Shown here in pieces: positions 9,527-17,918 of a stretch of DNA of 41,460 bases (within the stretch, counting starts at the first letter, position 1; every line of letters begins with the position of its first letter). Origin of the DNA: Planctomycetota bacterium (lineage in GTDB: Bacteria; Planctomycetota; UBA1135; GCA-002686595); the NCBI GenBank assembly GCA_016712565.1, contig JADJQU010000015.1, forward strand, positions 1-41,460. Direction: 5' to 3'. The notes below the pieces were generated by a model. The model was not told where the DNA came from. It did no database searches and was given only the letters and a program-made list of their open reading frames with translations. A program made the translations under genes and the position numbers.

Positions 9527-10213
9527 TCAGCGACGCTCGAAGGAGCTCTCGGCCGCGCGCACCAGCTCCTCGGCGACCGCCGGTTCACCGAATCCCGAGC
9601 ACTGGAGCGCGCCCTTCCCTTTGTAGTTCTCGAACCACGCGCGGAGGATCGTCGTAATCCCGGGATAAGTGGATTCGAGTTCGCTCACGGACTTCGCCTG
9701 GTCGAGCGGCGAGCCCGGCACGACCGCGACGAGCTTGTCGTCCCGCTCGCCCGCGTCGACCAGCCGGATCGTCCCGAGCACGCGCACCGCGACGACCGTA
9801 CCCCGCGGCAGCGCCGGCCCGAGCACGAGCACATCGAGCGGATCACCGTCCCCGCCGAGCTCCTTGCCAAGGCGCGTGCGCGGCAGCATGCCGTAGTTGC
9901 ACGGGTAGCCCAGGTACTTCACCTGCCGCGGCTTCCCGTCCTTGATGTCCCAGCGCATCAGGCCGTCGGCCTTGACCTCCCACTTCTCGCAGTATCCCGC
10001 CGGGATCTCGATCACTGCGGTCACGAGTTCGCCCTGGCGGGTGGGAAAGTCGTTCAGGAAGTTGCGCGGCGCGTGCAGCGTCAGGGGGTCCACGTAGCCG
10101 AGCCCCTGAGCCAGGGGGACCGTCGAGGGCGGGAACGACGCGGGGTCCGGGCTCTGCGCCTGGTGCGCCGTCAGGCCGGCCAGCAGCGCGAGGGAGAAGG
10201 CGAGCTTGGTCAT
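9527..10213 (-). CDS. ppa: Exported soluble inorganic pyrophosphatase (family I)
   Basis: 228 residues from the ATG at 10213. The family I sPPase hydrolyses pyrophosphate to two phosphates with Mg2+. The hallmarks are present: AVIEIPAGYCEKWEVK (substrate-binding Glu/Lys region), LGYPCNYGMLPRT, the metal-binding signature GDGDPLDVLVLG and GERDDKLVAVV. The C-terminal helix WFENYKGKG is also typical. Unlike ordinary cytosolic family members it starts with a clear signal peptide (MTKLAFSLALLAGLTAHQAQ), which predicts export to the periplasm. The ATG at 10213 is preferred over an upstream in-frame extension because it begins the signal peptide directly. Confidence in the enzyme family is high; location is inferred from the signal peptide. 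Confidence 0.9.
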   Translation of the reverse strand: MTKLAFSLALLAGLTAHQAQSPDPASFPPSTVPLAQGLGYVDPLTLHAPRNFLNDFPTRQGELVTAVIEIPAGYCEKWEVKADGLMRWDIKDGKPRQVKYLGYPCNYGMLPRTRLGKELGGDGDPLDVLVLGPALPRGTVVAVRVLGTIRLVDAGERDDKLVAVVPGSPLDQAKSVSELESTYPGITTILRAWFENYKGKGALQCSGFGEPAVAEELVRAAESSFERR

Positions 10214-10423
10214 GTCGGGAGTCCTGGGAGGCGATTCAAGCCGCCTATTCTCGTGGCCGAGAGGCAACGCAAGATCGAACTTCCGTCAAGGTCTGGTGAG
10301 GCCCGTCGGCCGTCCCCGTCGCGGCTCGGGCCCGGCGCCGTCGAGGGCGCTCGCGGCAGCGGGACATGCTCGCAGGGTGCCCGGGAGCCCCTCCAGCGCG
10401 CCGCCCCCCCGCCCCCTCCCTCG

Positions 10424-10715
10424 ATGAGCTCCGTGAAGTACCGCCCGGAATCGACGGACTGCGGGCATTCGCCGTGCTGCCGATCGTGAGCTCCCACCTG
10501 GGGCTCGACTGGATCCACGGCGGCTACATCGGCGTCGACGTCTTCTTCGTGATCTCGGGCTACCTGATCACCTCGCTCGTCGTCCAGACACTCGAGGCCG
10601 GCACGTTCTCGTTCCGGGGCTTCTGGGGACGACGCGTGCGGCGGATCCTGCCCGCGCTCTCGGTGGTGACCGCGGCGACGTTTGCCTCCGCGCATTTCTT
10701 CGTCTTCAAGGGCGA
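10424..10715 (+). pseudogene. Acyltransferase 3 (OafA/YrhL type), 5' fragment with a frameshift
   Basis: The ATG at 10424 begins MSSVKYRPE. After one missing base near 10449 the frame continues IDGLRAFAVLPIVSSHLGL, then GGYIGVDVFFVISGYLITS and FWGRRVRRILPALSVV. This is the unmistakable N-terminus of membrane acyltransferase 3 proteins that O-acetylate surface sugars. The homology stops at FKGER (about 10715); the sequence beyond is Arg/Thr-rich and unrelated. Full proteins are normally 350-650 residues, so only about the first 97 remain. It is probably a decayed gene or a misassembly junction and should not make a functional enzyme. Confidence 0.75.
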
Positions 10716-11033
10716 ACGCATTCGTCGAACGGCCCGCGCGCCGACGCGCGCGACGCATGACCGCGCGAGCAAGAGCCACCCGCTCGAGCATCGTCAGACG
10801 ACCCCCCCAGCCCCAAATGGAACGGCTCGTCCGCTGGGAGCCTGTCCCATCGGCGGCCTCGCGGCGAGGAGCCTACGACGAGGCACCACCAGGACGGCAT
10901 GCTCGGACGCTTGAAGCTCCCGGGGTCTCGCGCGAACCGACTGGACGGCTTCCGCCCTCCGGTGGCAGACTGCCACTTCGCCGCAGACCACGTCCGCGAT
11001 CGGGATTCCGCCCATCGGCACACGGGAGGCCGC
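10716..11033. other. Gap after the truncated acyltransferase, nothing recognised
   Basis: No conserved protein segment in any frame could be matched to the missing part of the acyltransferase. Only a Shine-Dalgarno-like GGGAGG just before the ATG at 11034 stands out. Confidence 0.4.
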
Positions 11034-12608
11034 ATGTCCACGCGACTCGCTTGCCACGCGCTCACACTGATCTTGCTCGCCGGCTCGCTCCGCGCCGGGG
11101 ATCTCGTCAAGGTCTACCCCGCGACGCTCGACTACTTCGAGGGTCAGCCCACGCGCGAGTGGACGTGCACCAAGGACGACGTCTGGCAGCTCGATTCGTT
11201 CCGCTTCGAGCTCCAGGACAAGCTCTCGATCGAACTGGGCAAGTCGACCGTGGTCTTCGGCGTCGCCGAGAAGAACGTGGTCTGGGCCGCCGTGTTCCCC
11301 GACAAGCCGGGCAAGATCGTGAGCAAGTCCGGGGGCGACGGCGAGCAGCCGACGAGCGTGTGGATGCGCTTCAACCCGCGTCACCTCGGCGAGCTGTTCC
11401 CGGCCTCGACCGTCGGCAAGCGTGGTCCCGAGGAGCGGATCCCGTGGGCGAAGCGGCTGTGCACGTGGAAGATCTCGAGCGGCTGGCAGGCGAACAACCT
11501 GCCGGTGATCCCCAAGCGCGGCTCGGTCGTGCTCGATTGCGAGACCGTCGAGGGGCCGAGGCGCTACTTCGTGGTCGAGAAGGAAGAAGGCAACGTCGAG
11601 CTGGTCAAGGCCTTCGAGTCACGCGCGCTGCCTGCGCTCGCCCCCATGGACTCGGCCGCGGCCGTGCGCGCGTTCGACACGGTGTGGGACGCGTTCGACA
11701 AAGAGTATCCGAAGTTCGCGCTCGTGCCGAAGCTCGACTGGAAGCGCGCCGGCGATGCCGGCCGCAAGCTCGCCGAGAAGGCGACGAACTCGTACGGCGC
11801 GGCCGTCGCGATCGACACCCTGCTCTCGCACCTGCAGGACCTGCACGTCTGGGTGCAGTGCGGCGAGGAGTTCCTGCAGGGCTACACGCGGCCGCGGCCG
11901 CTCAACGCCAGCTTCAAGGCCGTGCAGAACGCGTTTCCCAAGCTGGTCGACACCAAGCGCGACTTCCACTGGGGGCGGACCGAGGACGGGATCGGCTACG
12001 TGCTCTACTACAAGCTCGGCGAGCAAGCGAACGCGGCGGCGCTCGACGAGGTGCTCGAGAAGCTCGCCGATTGCTGGGCGATGGTCGTTGATCTGCGCTT
12101 CAACGGCGGCGGCGACGAGCTGCTCGCACGCAGCGTCGCCGCACGCTTCGTCGACAGGGAGCGTGTGTACAGCACGAATCGCTACCGCAACGGACCGGGA
12201 CACGCCGAACTCGGCCCGCTGCTCGAACGCAAGCTCGAGCCGCGCGGCCCGTGGTGCTTCGAGTCGCCCGTCGTGTGCCTGCAGGGGCAGAAAACTTTCA
12301 GCTCGGCCGAGTCGATGGCGCTGATGTTCGCGCAGTGCCCGCAGGTCACGACGATGGGCGACCGCACCGGCGGCTCGAGCGCGAACCCGCGGCGCATCGA
12401 GCTCGAGGGCGGCATCCAGGTGAACCTGCCGCGCTGGAACGACATGGATCCCGACGGCAACCCGATCGAGCACGTCGGCGTCGCACCCAAGGTCGAGGTC
12501 CGCGCCAAGCCCGAGGAGTTCACCGCGACCAAGGACCCCGTGCTCGAAGCGGCGCTCGCGTTGCTGCGCAAGACGCCGGAATCCCAGCGCAAGCCGGGCA
12601 AGCGATGA
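11034..12608 (+). CDS. Secreted S41 family (C-terminal processing/tricorn-like) serine peptidase
   Basis: 524 residues starting at ATG 11034, preceded by GGGAGG at ~8 nt spacing. Residues 1-21 are a signal peptide (LTLILLAGSLRAG). The N-terminal ~200 residues are a domain I do not recognise. From about residue 205 the S41 fold follows: a helical segment (FDTVWDAFDKEYPKF), then DGIGYVLYY, VVDLRFNGGGDELLA, the nucleophile region KTFSSAESMALMFAQCPQ, GDRTGGSSANPR and a C-terminal PIEHVGVAPKVEV. The Ser-Ser-Ala-Glu motif fits the S41 catalytic serine. No PDZ domain is obvious. It probably processes or degrades periplasmic proteins. It is followed by a small membrane protein on the same strand, with its own candidate promoter. 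Confidence 0.85.
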   Translation: MSTRLACHALTLILLAGSLRAGDLVKVYPATLDYFEGQPTREWTCTKDDVWQLDSFRFELQDKLSIELGKSTVVFGVAEKNVVWAAVFPDKPGKIVSKSGGDGEQPTSVWMRFNPRHLGELFPASTVGKRGPEERIPWAKRLCTWKISSGWQANNLPVIPKRGSVVLDCETVEGPRRYFVVEKEEGNVELVKAFESRALPALAPMDSAAAVRAFDTVWDAFDKEYPKFALVPKLDWKRAGDAGRKLAEKATNSYGAAVAIDTLLSHLQDLHVWVQCGEEFLQGYTRPRPLNASFKAVQNAFPKLVDTKRDFHWGRTEDGIGYVLYYKLGEQANAAALDEVLEKLADCWAMVVDLRFNGGGDELLARSVAARFVDRERVYSTNRYRNGPGHAELGPLLERKLEPRGPWCFESPVVCLQGQKTFSSAESMALMFAQCPQVTTMGDRTGGSSANPRRIELEGGIQVNLPRWNDMDPDGNPIEHVGVAPKVEVRAKPEEFTATKDPVLEAALALLRKTPESQRKPGKR

Positions 12609-12634
12609 GTCGTGCAGGACCCGGCCCGCAGCGC

Positions 12635-12648
12635 CAGGCGCGCGCCTG
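12635..12648. repeat. 14-bp perfect GC palindrome downstream of the S41 peptidase
   Basis: CAGGCGCGCGCCTG is fully self-complementary and lies 27 nt after the stop codon. With no loop it is a poor terminator but could be a protein-binding site. Confidence 0.35.
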
Positions 12649-12700
12649 ATGCTCGATCGTCGGTTGCGAGAATTCGCTGCGCGCGCCGTGACCCGTGACG

Positions 12701-12706
12701 TAGACT
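12701..12706 (+). promoter_or_regulatory. Candidate -10 element for the small membrane protein
   Basis: TAGACT ends 10 nt before the ATG at 12717. A transcript starting about 7 nt downstream would have almost no leader. No -35 match is visible at 17-bp spacing. Confidence 0.4.
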
Positions 12707-12716
12707 GAGCAGTCGC

Positions 12717-13064
12717 ATGCACTGGGCAGTTTGGATCTGGGTCGTGCTGATGCTGGTGCTCGACGTCGTCGGCTTCGTGCAGGATCTCATGACGAAGCGA
12801 GCTTGGCCCCGGACGTGGGTGTCCTTCGCCTCGGGGACGCTCTGTCCGGCCTTCGTGCTGTACTACTACGGCCTGATCGACCTGCCCCTTCCCAAGCTGC
12901 TCGTCGTGCTCGCGGCGGGAGGAACCGCATGTGAAGCCGGGTGGACCCACCAGGAGGACCGCTGCGAGCCTGGCTACTCGCGCAATGTCGCGTTCTCCGC
13001 ACTCACGATTATGGCCCTGTTCTACGCGCCCGCGTTGATCCTCGGTTGGATCGGTCCGGATTGA
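12717..13064 (+). CDS. Small hypothetical membrane protein
   Basis: 115 residues with three hydrophobic segments: WAVWIWVVLMLVLDVVGFV near the N-terminus, a middle span (LCPAFVLYYYGLIDLPL and LLVVLAAGG), and FSALTIMALFYAPALILGW near the C-terminus. A Cys-containing loop (CEAGWTHQEDRCEPGYSRN) lies between the last two. I do not recognise the family. It sits 108 bp after the S41 peptidase gene and 127 bp before a CarboxypepD_reg fragment. Coding is supported by the clean hydrophobic pattern and the short, well-placed start. Confidence 0.65.
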   Translation: MHWAVWIWVVLMLVLDVVGFVQDLMTKRAWPRTWVSFASGTLCPAFVLYYYGLIDLPLPKLLVVLAAGGTACEAGWTHQEDRCEPGYSRNVAFSALTIMALFYAPALILGWIGPD

Positions 13065-13190
13065 GGGGAGCCGCTGCGACCGGACAACGCGGCCTGCGCG
13101 GCTACCCGTAGCGCTCGGTGTGGTTCTGGCGCGCCGCACGGCGGATGTGGCGGCGCAGACCGGGGAGAGCGGGCCATCGACCCTGGCCGC

Positions 13191-14276
13191 GTGCTGCGCG
13201 GCCGGCTCGTGGACGAGCGCGGCCAGGGGCTCGTCGGCTGGATGATCGACGTCGGAGCCGGGGGGCACGGTTGGGATGGCCCCTCGATTTTTCGCGGACA
13301 GGCCTCCGGCGACGCCGAGGGGCGCTTTCGCATCCTCAATTGCCCGGACGAGCCACTGTGGCTGTGGGCCTTCGAGTCGCGCTCGGCGATCGTCTGCCCC
13401 ACCGTGGAGCGCGGAGGACTGCGGGCGGGCGCCCATGAGCTCCCGGTCGAGTTGCCCGACGCCGCGCGCGCCTCGGCCTGCATCGAGGCGCGCGTGGTCG
13501 GCGGCGACGAACGTCCGAGATCCGTCCAGGTGAGCCTGCGCCGGGCCGGGCGCGAGCGCGGCCATGTCCAGTGGAGCGACGAGCTGAGCGGAGCCGTCCG
13601 CTTCGGACCGCTGGCGGCGGGGCGCTTCTCGATCTCGGCGATCGGTGCGGGCAACGACAGCGTGCAGCGCGAGGTCCCTGAGCTCGCCGCGGGCGAGACG
13701 CTCGACCTGGGGACGCTACGACTCGGCGAGCCAGGGCGCATCGAGCTCTCGGTGGCACAGCGGGAAGACCTGCGTCCCGAACGGGTGTTGCTTTCGATCC
13801 CGACGCCACAGCGGGTACACGTGACCACGCGGCACTTGTCGGACAGCGACGGACCGATCGAGCTTGCGGCCGACAGCAATCTGCTCGAGGCGCACGGCGC
13901 AGTACTGCCCGAGACGATCCAGTTCTCGGTCGTCTCCGACGAGACGACGCGCCTGGAGCTCGCCGCGCGAGTCGGTCTGTCCGTGGCGTTGCACTTCCAG
14001 CTTCCCAAGGGGACCGCGCTGCCGCTCGAGCTCGGGCTCGCGTTCCATCTCGACGAGGGGGGCGAGCCCTGGAGGACCCAGGCGTATCTCGCCCACCAGG
14101 AAGGCCTGCCGCCCGAGCTCGCGACCTACGAGAACGTGCTCGTGCCTCCGGCCTCGGGCTACGCCCTTGAAGTCAGCGGTCCAGGCGGCCTGCGTGGCAG
14201 CGCACGGATTGTCGGCGCCGACCTCCAGGCCGAGCCCGACGGGATGCGCGCGCCCGTCGTGGTCGTGCTTCGCTGA
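13191..14276 (+). CDS. CarboxypepD_reg-like protein, probably missing its N-terminus
   Basis: 361 residues from a GTG at 13191. The start falls at the first strand of a regulatory-type repeat (VLRGRLVDERGQGLVG...GDAEGRFRI), followed by further beta-rich segments (IEARVVGGDERPRSVQVSLRRAG, AVRFGPLAAGRFSI, LGTLRLGEPGRIELSV) to a natural-looking end (VVVVLR). The paralogues at 2141 and 37741 are twice as long and begin with a membrane helix. This one has neither signal peptide nor helix, and the 126 bp upstream contains none in any frame. I infer a 5'-truncated copy, from rearrangement or assembly. If translated as is it would stay in the cytoplasm. Confidence 0.6.
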   Translation: MLRGRLVDERGQGLVGWMIDVGAGGHGWDGPSIFRGQASGDAEGRFRILNCPDEPLWLWAFESRSAIVCPTVERGGLRAGAHELPVELPDAARASACIEARVVGGDERPRSVQVSLRRAGRERGHVQWSDELSGAVRFGPLAAGRFSISAIGAGNDSVQREVPELAAGETLDLGTLRLGEPGRIELSVAQREDLRPERVLLSIPTPQRVHVTTRHLSDSDGPIELAADSNLLEAHGAVLPETIQFSVVSDETTRLELAARVGLSVALHFQLPKGTALPLELGLAFHLDEGGEPWRTQAYLAHQEGLPPELATYENVLVPPASGYALEVSGPGGLRGSARIVGADLQAEPDGMRAPVVVVLR

Positions 14277-14889
14277 TCGGGAGGTTGGGCTGTCAATCCC
14301 CGGTTTCCTTCTTCCATCCAGGGCTGCCGACCTCTGGGCTGCCTCGCTGGGTTGAGGAGACGCGAAGCGAGCCTCCACGGCCCCCGAGTCGAGGCACGCG
14401 ACGCTCGAACCTCGAGGCGACCAGCCCAGGAGTGGCGCGGCGAGGTGCTCGAGGCCGGCACGCGATCCGCCCGAGGCCGAGTTCGCCTGGTAGCTCGCGA
14501 ACCTCACGTGCCTCTCGAACCCGCGCCTTCGGGGCTGCGGGAAGGGAGAGCTAACGCCCGGGCCGCCCCGTGGACCGCAAAGGGACCTGCGCGAGCCCTC
14601 GGGAACCCGAGCTCCACAGCCTCCGATGCCCTTTCGGCCTGCTGCGGACTCACATTCGCTCTGGTACCGGTTTCAGGGGCAGATCGTCGCGACGGTCGTG
14701 CCATCCCCCGGTAGACCCCCCGGCTTGGTTGAGGGACGTTCAGCGGCTGCCGGCGGTGACGGAAATGAGCGAATCCGGACCTTGGCTGTGCCGGGTCCCA
14801 TCCAGCGGCAGTCTCTCCCACGCGTCATGGGGCACCGTTCCAGCCGTTCCCAGGTATCCTGGGCCTGGGCCTCAACGCGGAGGGAACTC
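14277..14889. other. 613-bp gap, no gene recognised
   Basis: Open frames here encode Arg/Ala/Pro-rich text without recognisable motifs on either strand. TATCCT at 14853-14858 and GGAGGG just before ATG 14890 are likely expression signals for the next gene. Confidence 0.4.
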
Positions 14890-16554
14890 ATGGCTCGCTC
14901 GCAACGCTCCAATCTACTGTTCGCGGCGTCGATGTGCTCAGTCATCTCCCTGACCGCGGGGCAGACGCCGATTCGAACCCTGACCGATCCCACGGCGCTC
15001 TCGCAGCAGCAATTCGGCTCCACGGTCGCGAGTCTCGGCGACCTGGACGGCGACGGATTCGGGGAGGTTGCGGTTTCCGCCATCGTCGACTGGACGAGCT
15101 TCGTCGACATCTTCTCGTCGTCGACAGGTGCTCTGATGCGCCAGCACGTCTCCACGCAGGGATACCAGAAACTTGGACGCGCCGTTGTCTCGATCGGCGA
15201 CGTCGACGGCGACGGAACGGCCGATTACGCCATCGGATCTGATGGCTGGGACGTCACCTCGCGGATCGACGCGGGCATGTTCACGATCTTCTCGGGAGCG
15301 AGCGGCGCGACGATTCTCGTGGTGCAAGGACCGACGGCCGGTGCCGAGCTGGGCTACTCCATCGCCGCCACGGGTGACGTCGACGGAGACCTGATCCCGG
15401 ACGTACTCGTCGGCTCGTCCGGTTCCGGTGCCTGGGTCTATTCGGCTTCGGGGACGCTGATCCACACGCTAGCTGCTCCGGCACAGAACGACCGGTTTGG
15501 TTGTGCGGTCGCGGGCTTGGGCGATCTCAACAACGATGGTCGCGGCGAATTCGCCGTCGGGGCGAGCCAGCAGTCTTCCGCGAACGGCTACGTTCGGGTC
15601 TACAACGGCTACGACAAGAGCCTTCGCTACACGCTCATGGGACCGTCCGTGAACAGCCGGTTCGGCCAATGCGTGCGTAGCATGGGCGATCTGGATGGCG
15701 ACGGACGTCGCGAACTTGCCGTCGGGTCGCCGATCTACTACGGTACCAGCGGGGGCGAGGGGCTCGTGCAGATCTTCTCCGGTATCAACGGAGGGTGGAT
15801 TCGCAACGTTCCGGGTCATGGAAGTAACCAGTACTTCGGGAGCTCAATCGACTCGGGCGCGGATCTCGACGCGGACGGGTTCGACGACCTGATCGTCGGC
15901 GAGCCCAACGCCCGTAACGTGCAAATCAGCGGCGCAGGTGCCGCGTGTGCCGTCTCCGGGGCCAGCGGCGTTCGATTGTTCGAGGTCCGCGGGACGAATT
16001 TCTACTCGAACCTCGGAATGTCGGTGGCCTGGGTTCCCGACCTCGACGGCGACGGTCGCATGGAATTCGTCGCGGGGTCCTACAAGGAAGTGATCACGGG
16101 CGCGGGCGTCCTGTTCTCGGGCGCCTGCGCGCCGCCCGGGACGTATTGCTCTGCGAAGGTCAATTCCCTGGGATGCGTGCCGGCGATCTCGTTCACGGGC
16201 AATCCCTCACTCGCCACGACGGACAACTTCCACATCCGCGTATCGAACGCCATCAACAACAAGCCTGGGCTCGTGTTCTACGGCCTCCGCCCGAGCGCGC
16301 TGCCCCTGACTGGCGGCGTGCGTTGCGTGGATCAGATCCTCCATCGAAGCGCGGGCCAATCGTCTGGCGGCAACCAGCCGCCTAACGACTGCTCGGGCGT
16401 CTTTGATTTCTTCCTCTCCCAGGCGGATCTCGTCGCAGACAACTTCGCGGTCGGCCAGACGCTGTACGCGCAGGTCTGGTACCGCGATCCGGGATTCCCG
16501 GCGCCCGGGAACGCCGGCCTGAGCGACGCGTTGCGCTTTACGATCTGTGACTGA
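14890..16554 (+). CDS. Secreted FG-GAP (integrin-alpha-like) seven-repeat propeller with shared C-terminal domain
   Basis: 554 residues. The ATG at 14890, with GGAGGG 6 nt upstream, opens a signal peptide (NLLFAASMCSVISLTAGQ); the frame is open further upstream but has no better start. Seven FG-GAP repeats are marked by their calcium-loop cores: GDLDGDGFGEVAV, GDVDGDGTADYAI, GDVDGDLIPDVLV, GDLNNDGRGEFAV, GDLDGDGRRELAV, ADLDADGFDDLIV and PDLDGDGRMEFVA, spaced ~55-65 residues apart. Such repeats form a seven-bladed, Ca2+-stabilised propeller used for adhesion or ligand binding. From residue 419 (TYCSAKVNSLGC, Cys420) the shared ~136-residue C-terminal domain runs to the last residue. It converges with the P-domain gene across a hairpin at 16556-16595. 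Confidence 0.87.
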   Translation: MARSQRSNLLFAASMCSVISLTAGQTPIRTLTDPTALSQQQFGSTVASLGDLDGDGFGEVAVSAIVDWTSFVDIFSSSTGALMRQHVSTQGYQKLGRAVVSIGDVDGDGTADYAIGSDGWDVTSRIDAGMFTIFSGASGATILVVQGPTAGAELGYSIAATGDVDGDLIPDVLVGSSGSGAWVYSASGTLIHTLAAPAQNDRFGCAVAGLGDLNNDGRGEFAVGASQQSSANGYVRVYNGYDKSLRYTLMGPSVNSRFGQCVRSMGDLDGDGRRELAVGSPIYYGTSGGEGLVQIFSGINGGWIRNVPGHGSNQYFGSSIDSGADLDADGFDDLIVGEPNARNVQISGAGAACAVSGASGVRLFEVRGTNFYSNLGMSVAWVPDLDGDGRMEFVAGSYKEVITGAGVLFSGACAPPGTYCSAKVNSLGCVPAISFTGNPSLATTDNFHIRVSNAINNKPGLVFYGLRPSALPLTGGVRCVDQILHRSAGQSSGGNQPPNDCSGVFDFFLSQADLVADNFAVGQTLYAQVWYRDPGFPAPGNAGLSDALRFTICD

Positions 16555-16555
16555 A

Positions 16556-16595
16556 GACCGGGAGGTGCACGCGTTCGCGCGCCACCTGCGCGGTC
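16556..16595. terminator. Bidirectional hairpin with TTCG tetraloop between convergent genes
   Basis: GACCG (16556-16560) pairs with CGGTC (16591-16595), AGGTG (16563-16567) with CACCT (16583-16587), and CGCG (16570-16573) with CGCG (16578-16581) around a TTCG loop. The structure fills the whole 39-bp space between the two stops and overlaps the minus-strand stop codon. TTCG caps are unusually stable in RNA. No U-tract is present on either side. Confidence 0.6.
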
Positions 16596-17637
16596 AGGGG
16601 CCGATAACGAATTCCAAGCCCGCGGACAGCGAGGAGTTGTCCGGTGCGGGGAATCCTGGATCTCGCCCCCAGAACTGGGAGTCGACCATCGCTCCCGGCA
16701 CTATCAGGAAGCCGGCGGGGGAGCCGCCGAGGCTGCCGATGGCGAACGCGTTCATGTCGATCGCGAAGAAGCCGGTGCAGTCGTTGGTAGGTGACGGGCT
16801 ACCCGCCGAGGAGAGCGGAACCGTGCGGCGGATCGGCGACGCCACGCACAGGAACCCGCCTTGGAACGGCGTGCCGGAGCGGCCGGCGTCGGAGTAGAGG
16901 AGGAGTCCCGGCTTGTTGTTGCGCACGTTGGTGGACTTGACGGTGAATCCGCTGCCGGCGCTCGCCGACGAGAAACCGATCCCGAGCATCGTTGGGCTGC
17001 AGCCGAGGCTGTTGACCTTCGCGGTGCAGTAGCCGACGGGCGCCGGCGGCGGGCCGCAGGTGTTGCCCTCCAGCGTCCACCCGGCGAGCGCACCCGTGTC
17101 GCCGTCGGCCCAATCGAAGATCTTCAGCGACCAGGTGCCGGCGGGGCCGGAGATCTGGTTCATCGAAGTCACGAAGACGCCGTTCAACCCGTTCGGATAG
17201 GGGAAGCTCGGCTCGCCGATGTGTTGTTTGTAGACGCCCGCCAGGACGTTGGCGTTGGTGGGAACCGAGGGCACGCCGCTGGTCACCGGGTCGACGAAGT
17301 CATGCGGCGAGCCCAACAGGTCCGCCGGGTTCCCGAGCCCGGTGCCGGTGTATCCCGGCCGCGTCATGATCGTGTAGCCGACGCCGTTGGGATCGACGAG
17401 CACGACCTGCAGATCGCCGACCCAGGTGTGCGTCCAACCGGTCAAGGTGATCTTGCAGATGTTGGAGACCGCTGCGGGAACCAGCACGCTCGAGGTGAAC
17501 TCCTGTCCCACGAGCGGCGAACCCGGATACGTCCCTCCGCCCGCGTTCACGGATGGAATCGTGCCGCCGGGACCGGAGACGAAGAACGCCTGTGCTTGCG
17601 CACGCGTCGCGCTCAAGAGAAGCGGCGCCAGGAGCAT
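16594..17637 (-). CDS. Secreted proprotein-convertase P-domain-like protein with shared C-terminal domain
   Basis: 347 residues from ATG 17637, which begins a short signal peptide (MLLAPLLLSATRAQAQA). A TTG 69 nt upstream would add a basic extension and is less likely. Residues ~20-190 resemble the jelly-roll P-domain of subtilisin-type convertases: a CKITLTGWTHTWVGDLQVVLVDPNG strand pair, then GTWSLKIFDWADGDTGALAGWTLE, which matches the conserved end of that fold. A short GPPPAPVG linker leads to Cys204 of the shared domain (GYCTAKVNSLGC), which runs to the C-terminus. There is no protease domain, so the P-domain is probably a binding module. It replaces the propeller seen in its neighbours. 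Confidence 0.85.
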   Translation of the reverse strand: MLLAPLLLSATRAQAQAFFVSGPGGTIPSVNAGGGTYPGSPLVGQEFTSSVLVPAAVSNICKITLTGWTHTWVGDLQVVLVDPNGVGYTIMTRPGYTGTGLGNPADLLGSPHDFVDPVTSGVPSVPTNANVLAGVYKQHIGEPSFPYPNGLNGVFVTSMNQISGPAGTWSLKIFDWADGDTGALAGWTLEGNTCGPPPAPVGYCTAKVNSLGCSPTMLGIGFSSASAGSGFTVKSTNVRNNKPGLLLYSDAGRSGTPFQGGFLCVASPIRRTVPLSSAGSPSPTNDCTGFFAIDMNAFAIGSLGGSPAGFLIVPGAMVDSQFWGRDPGFPAPDNSSLSAGLEFVIGP

Positions 17638-17918
17638 TCGAGCACGCGGGCCGAGTATCCGTGCTGGCGCATGTGAACGAACTCCGTGGGAATGGGGACG
17701 GGCCAAGCGTAACCCGCCTGTGCGAGGTTGGCCAGGGGATCCGGGCCCGGCTGCCGAAGGCCAAGTCCCCAGATCCCTGTCTGAATCTCGCCGAAAGGAG
17801 TAGGCTAGTTTCCACGACCCGGTGCGGCGGCTCCCCGCTGCGGGACTGCACGTGTGATCGCAGCCTCTTCGTGCCGGGCGCAGAGTCGTCTTGTCGTACC
17901 GCTTGCTGGGGCACTCCG

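Noticed and set aside
11619..13565. Long minus-strand open frame opposite the S41 peptidase and small membrane protein genes
   Set aside because: It is Arg/Ala/His-rich shadow coding with no motifs, opposite well-supported genes. Similar shadows at 27525-29417 and 38023-40335 on the plus strand were rejected for the same reason.
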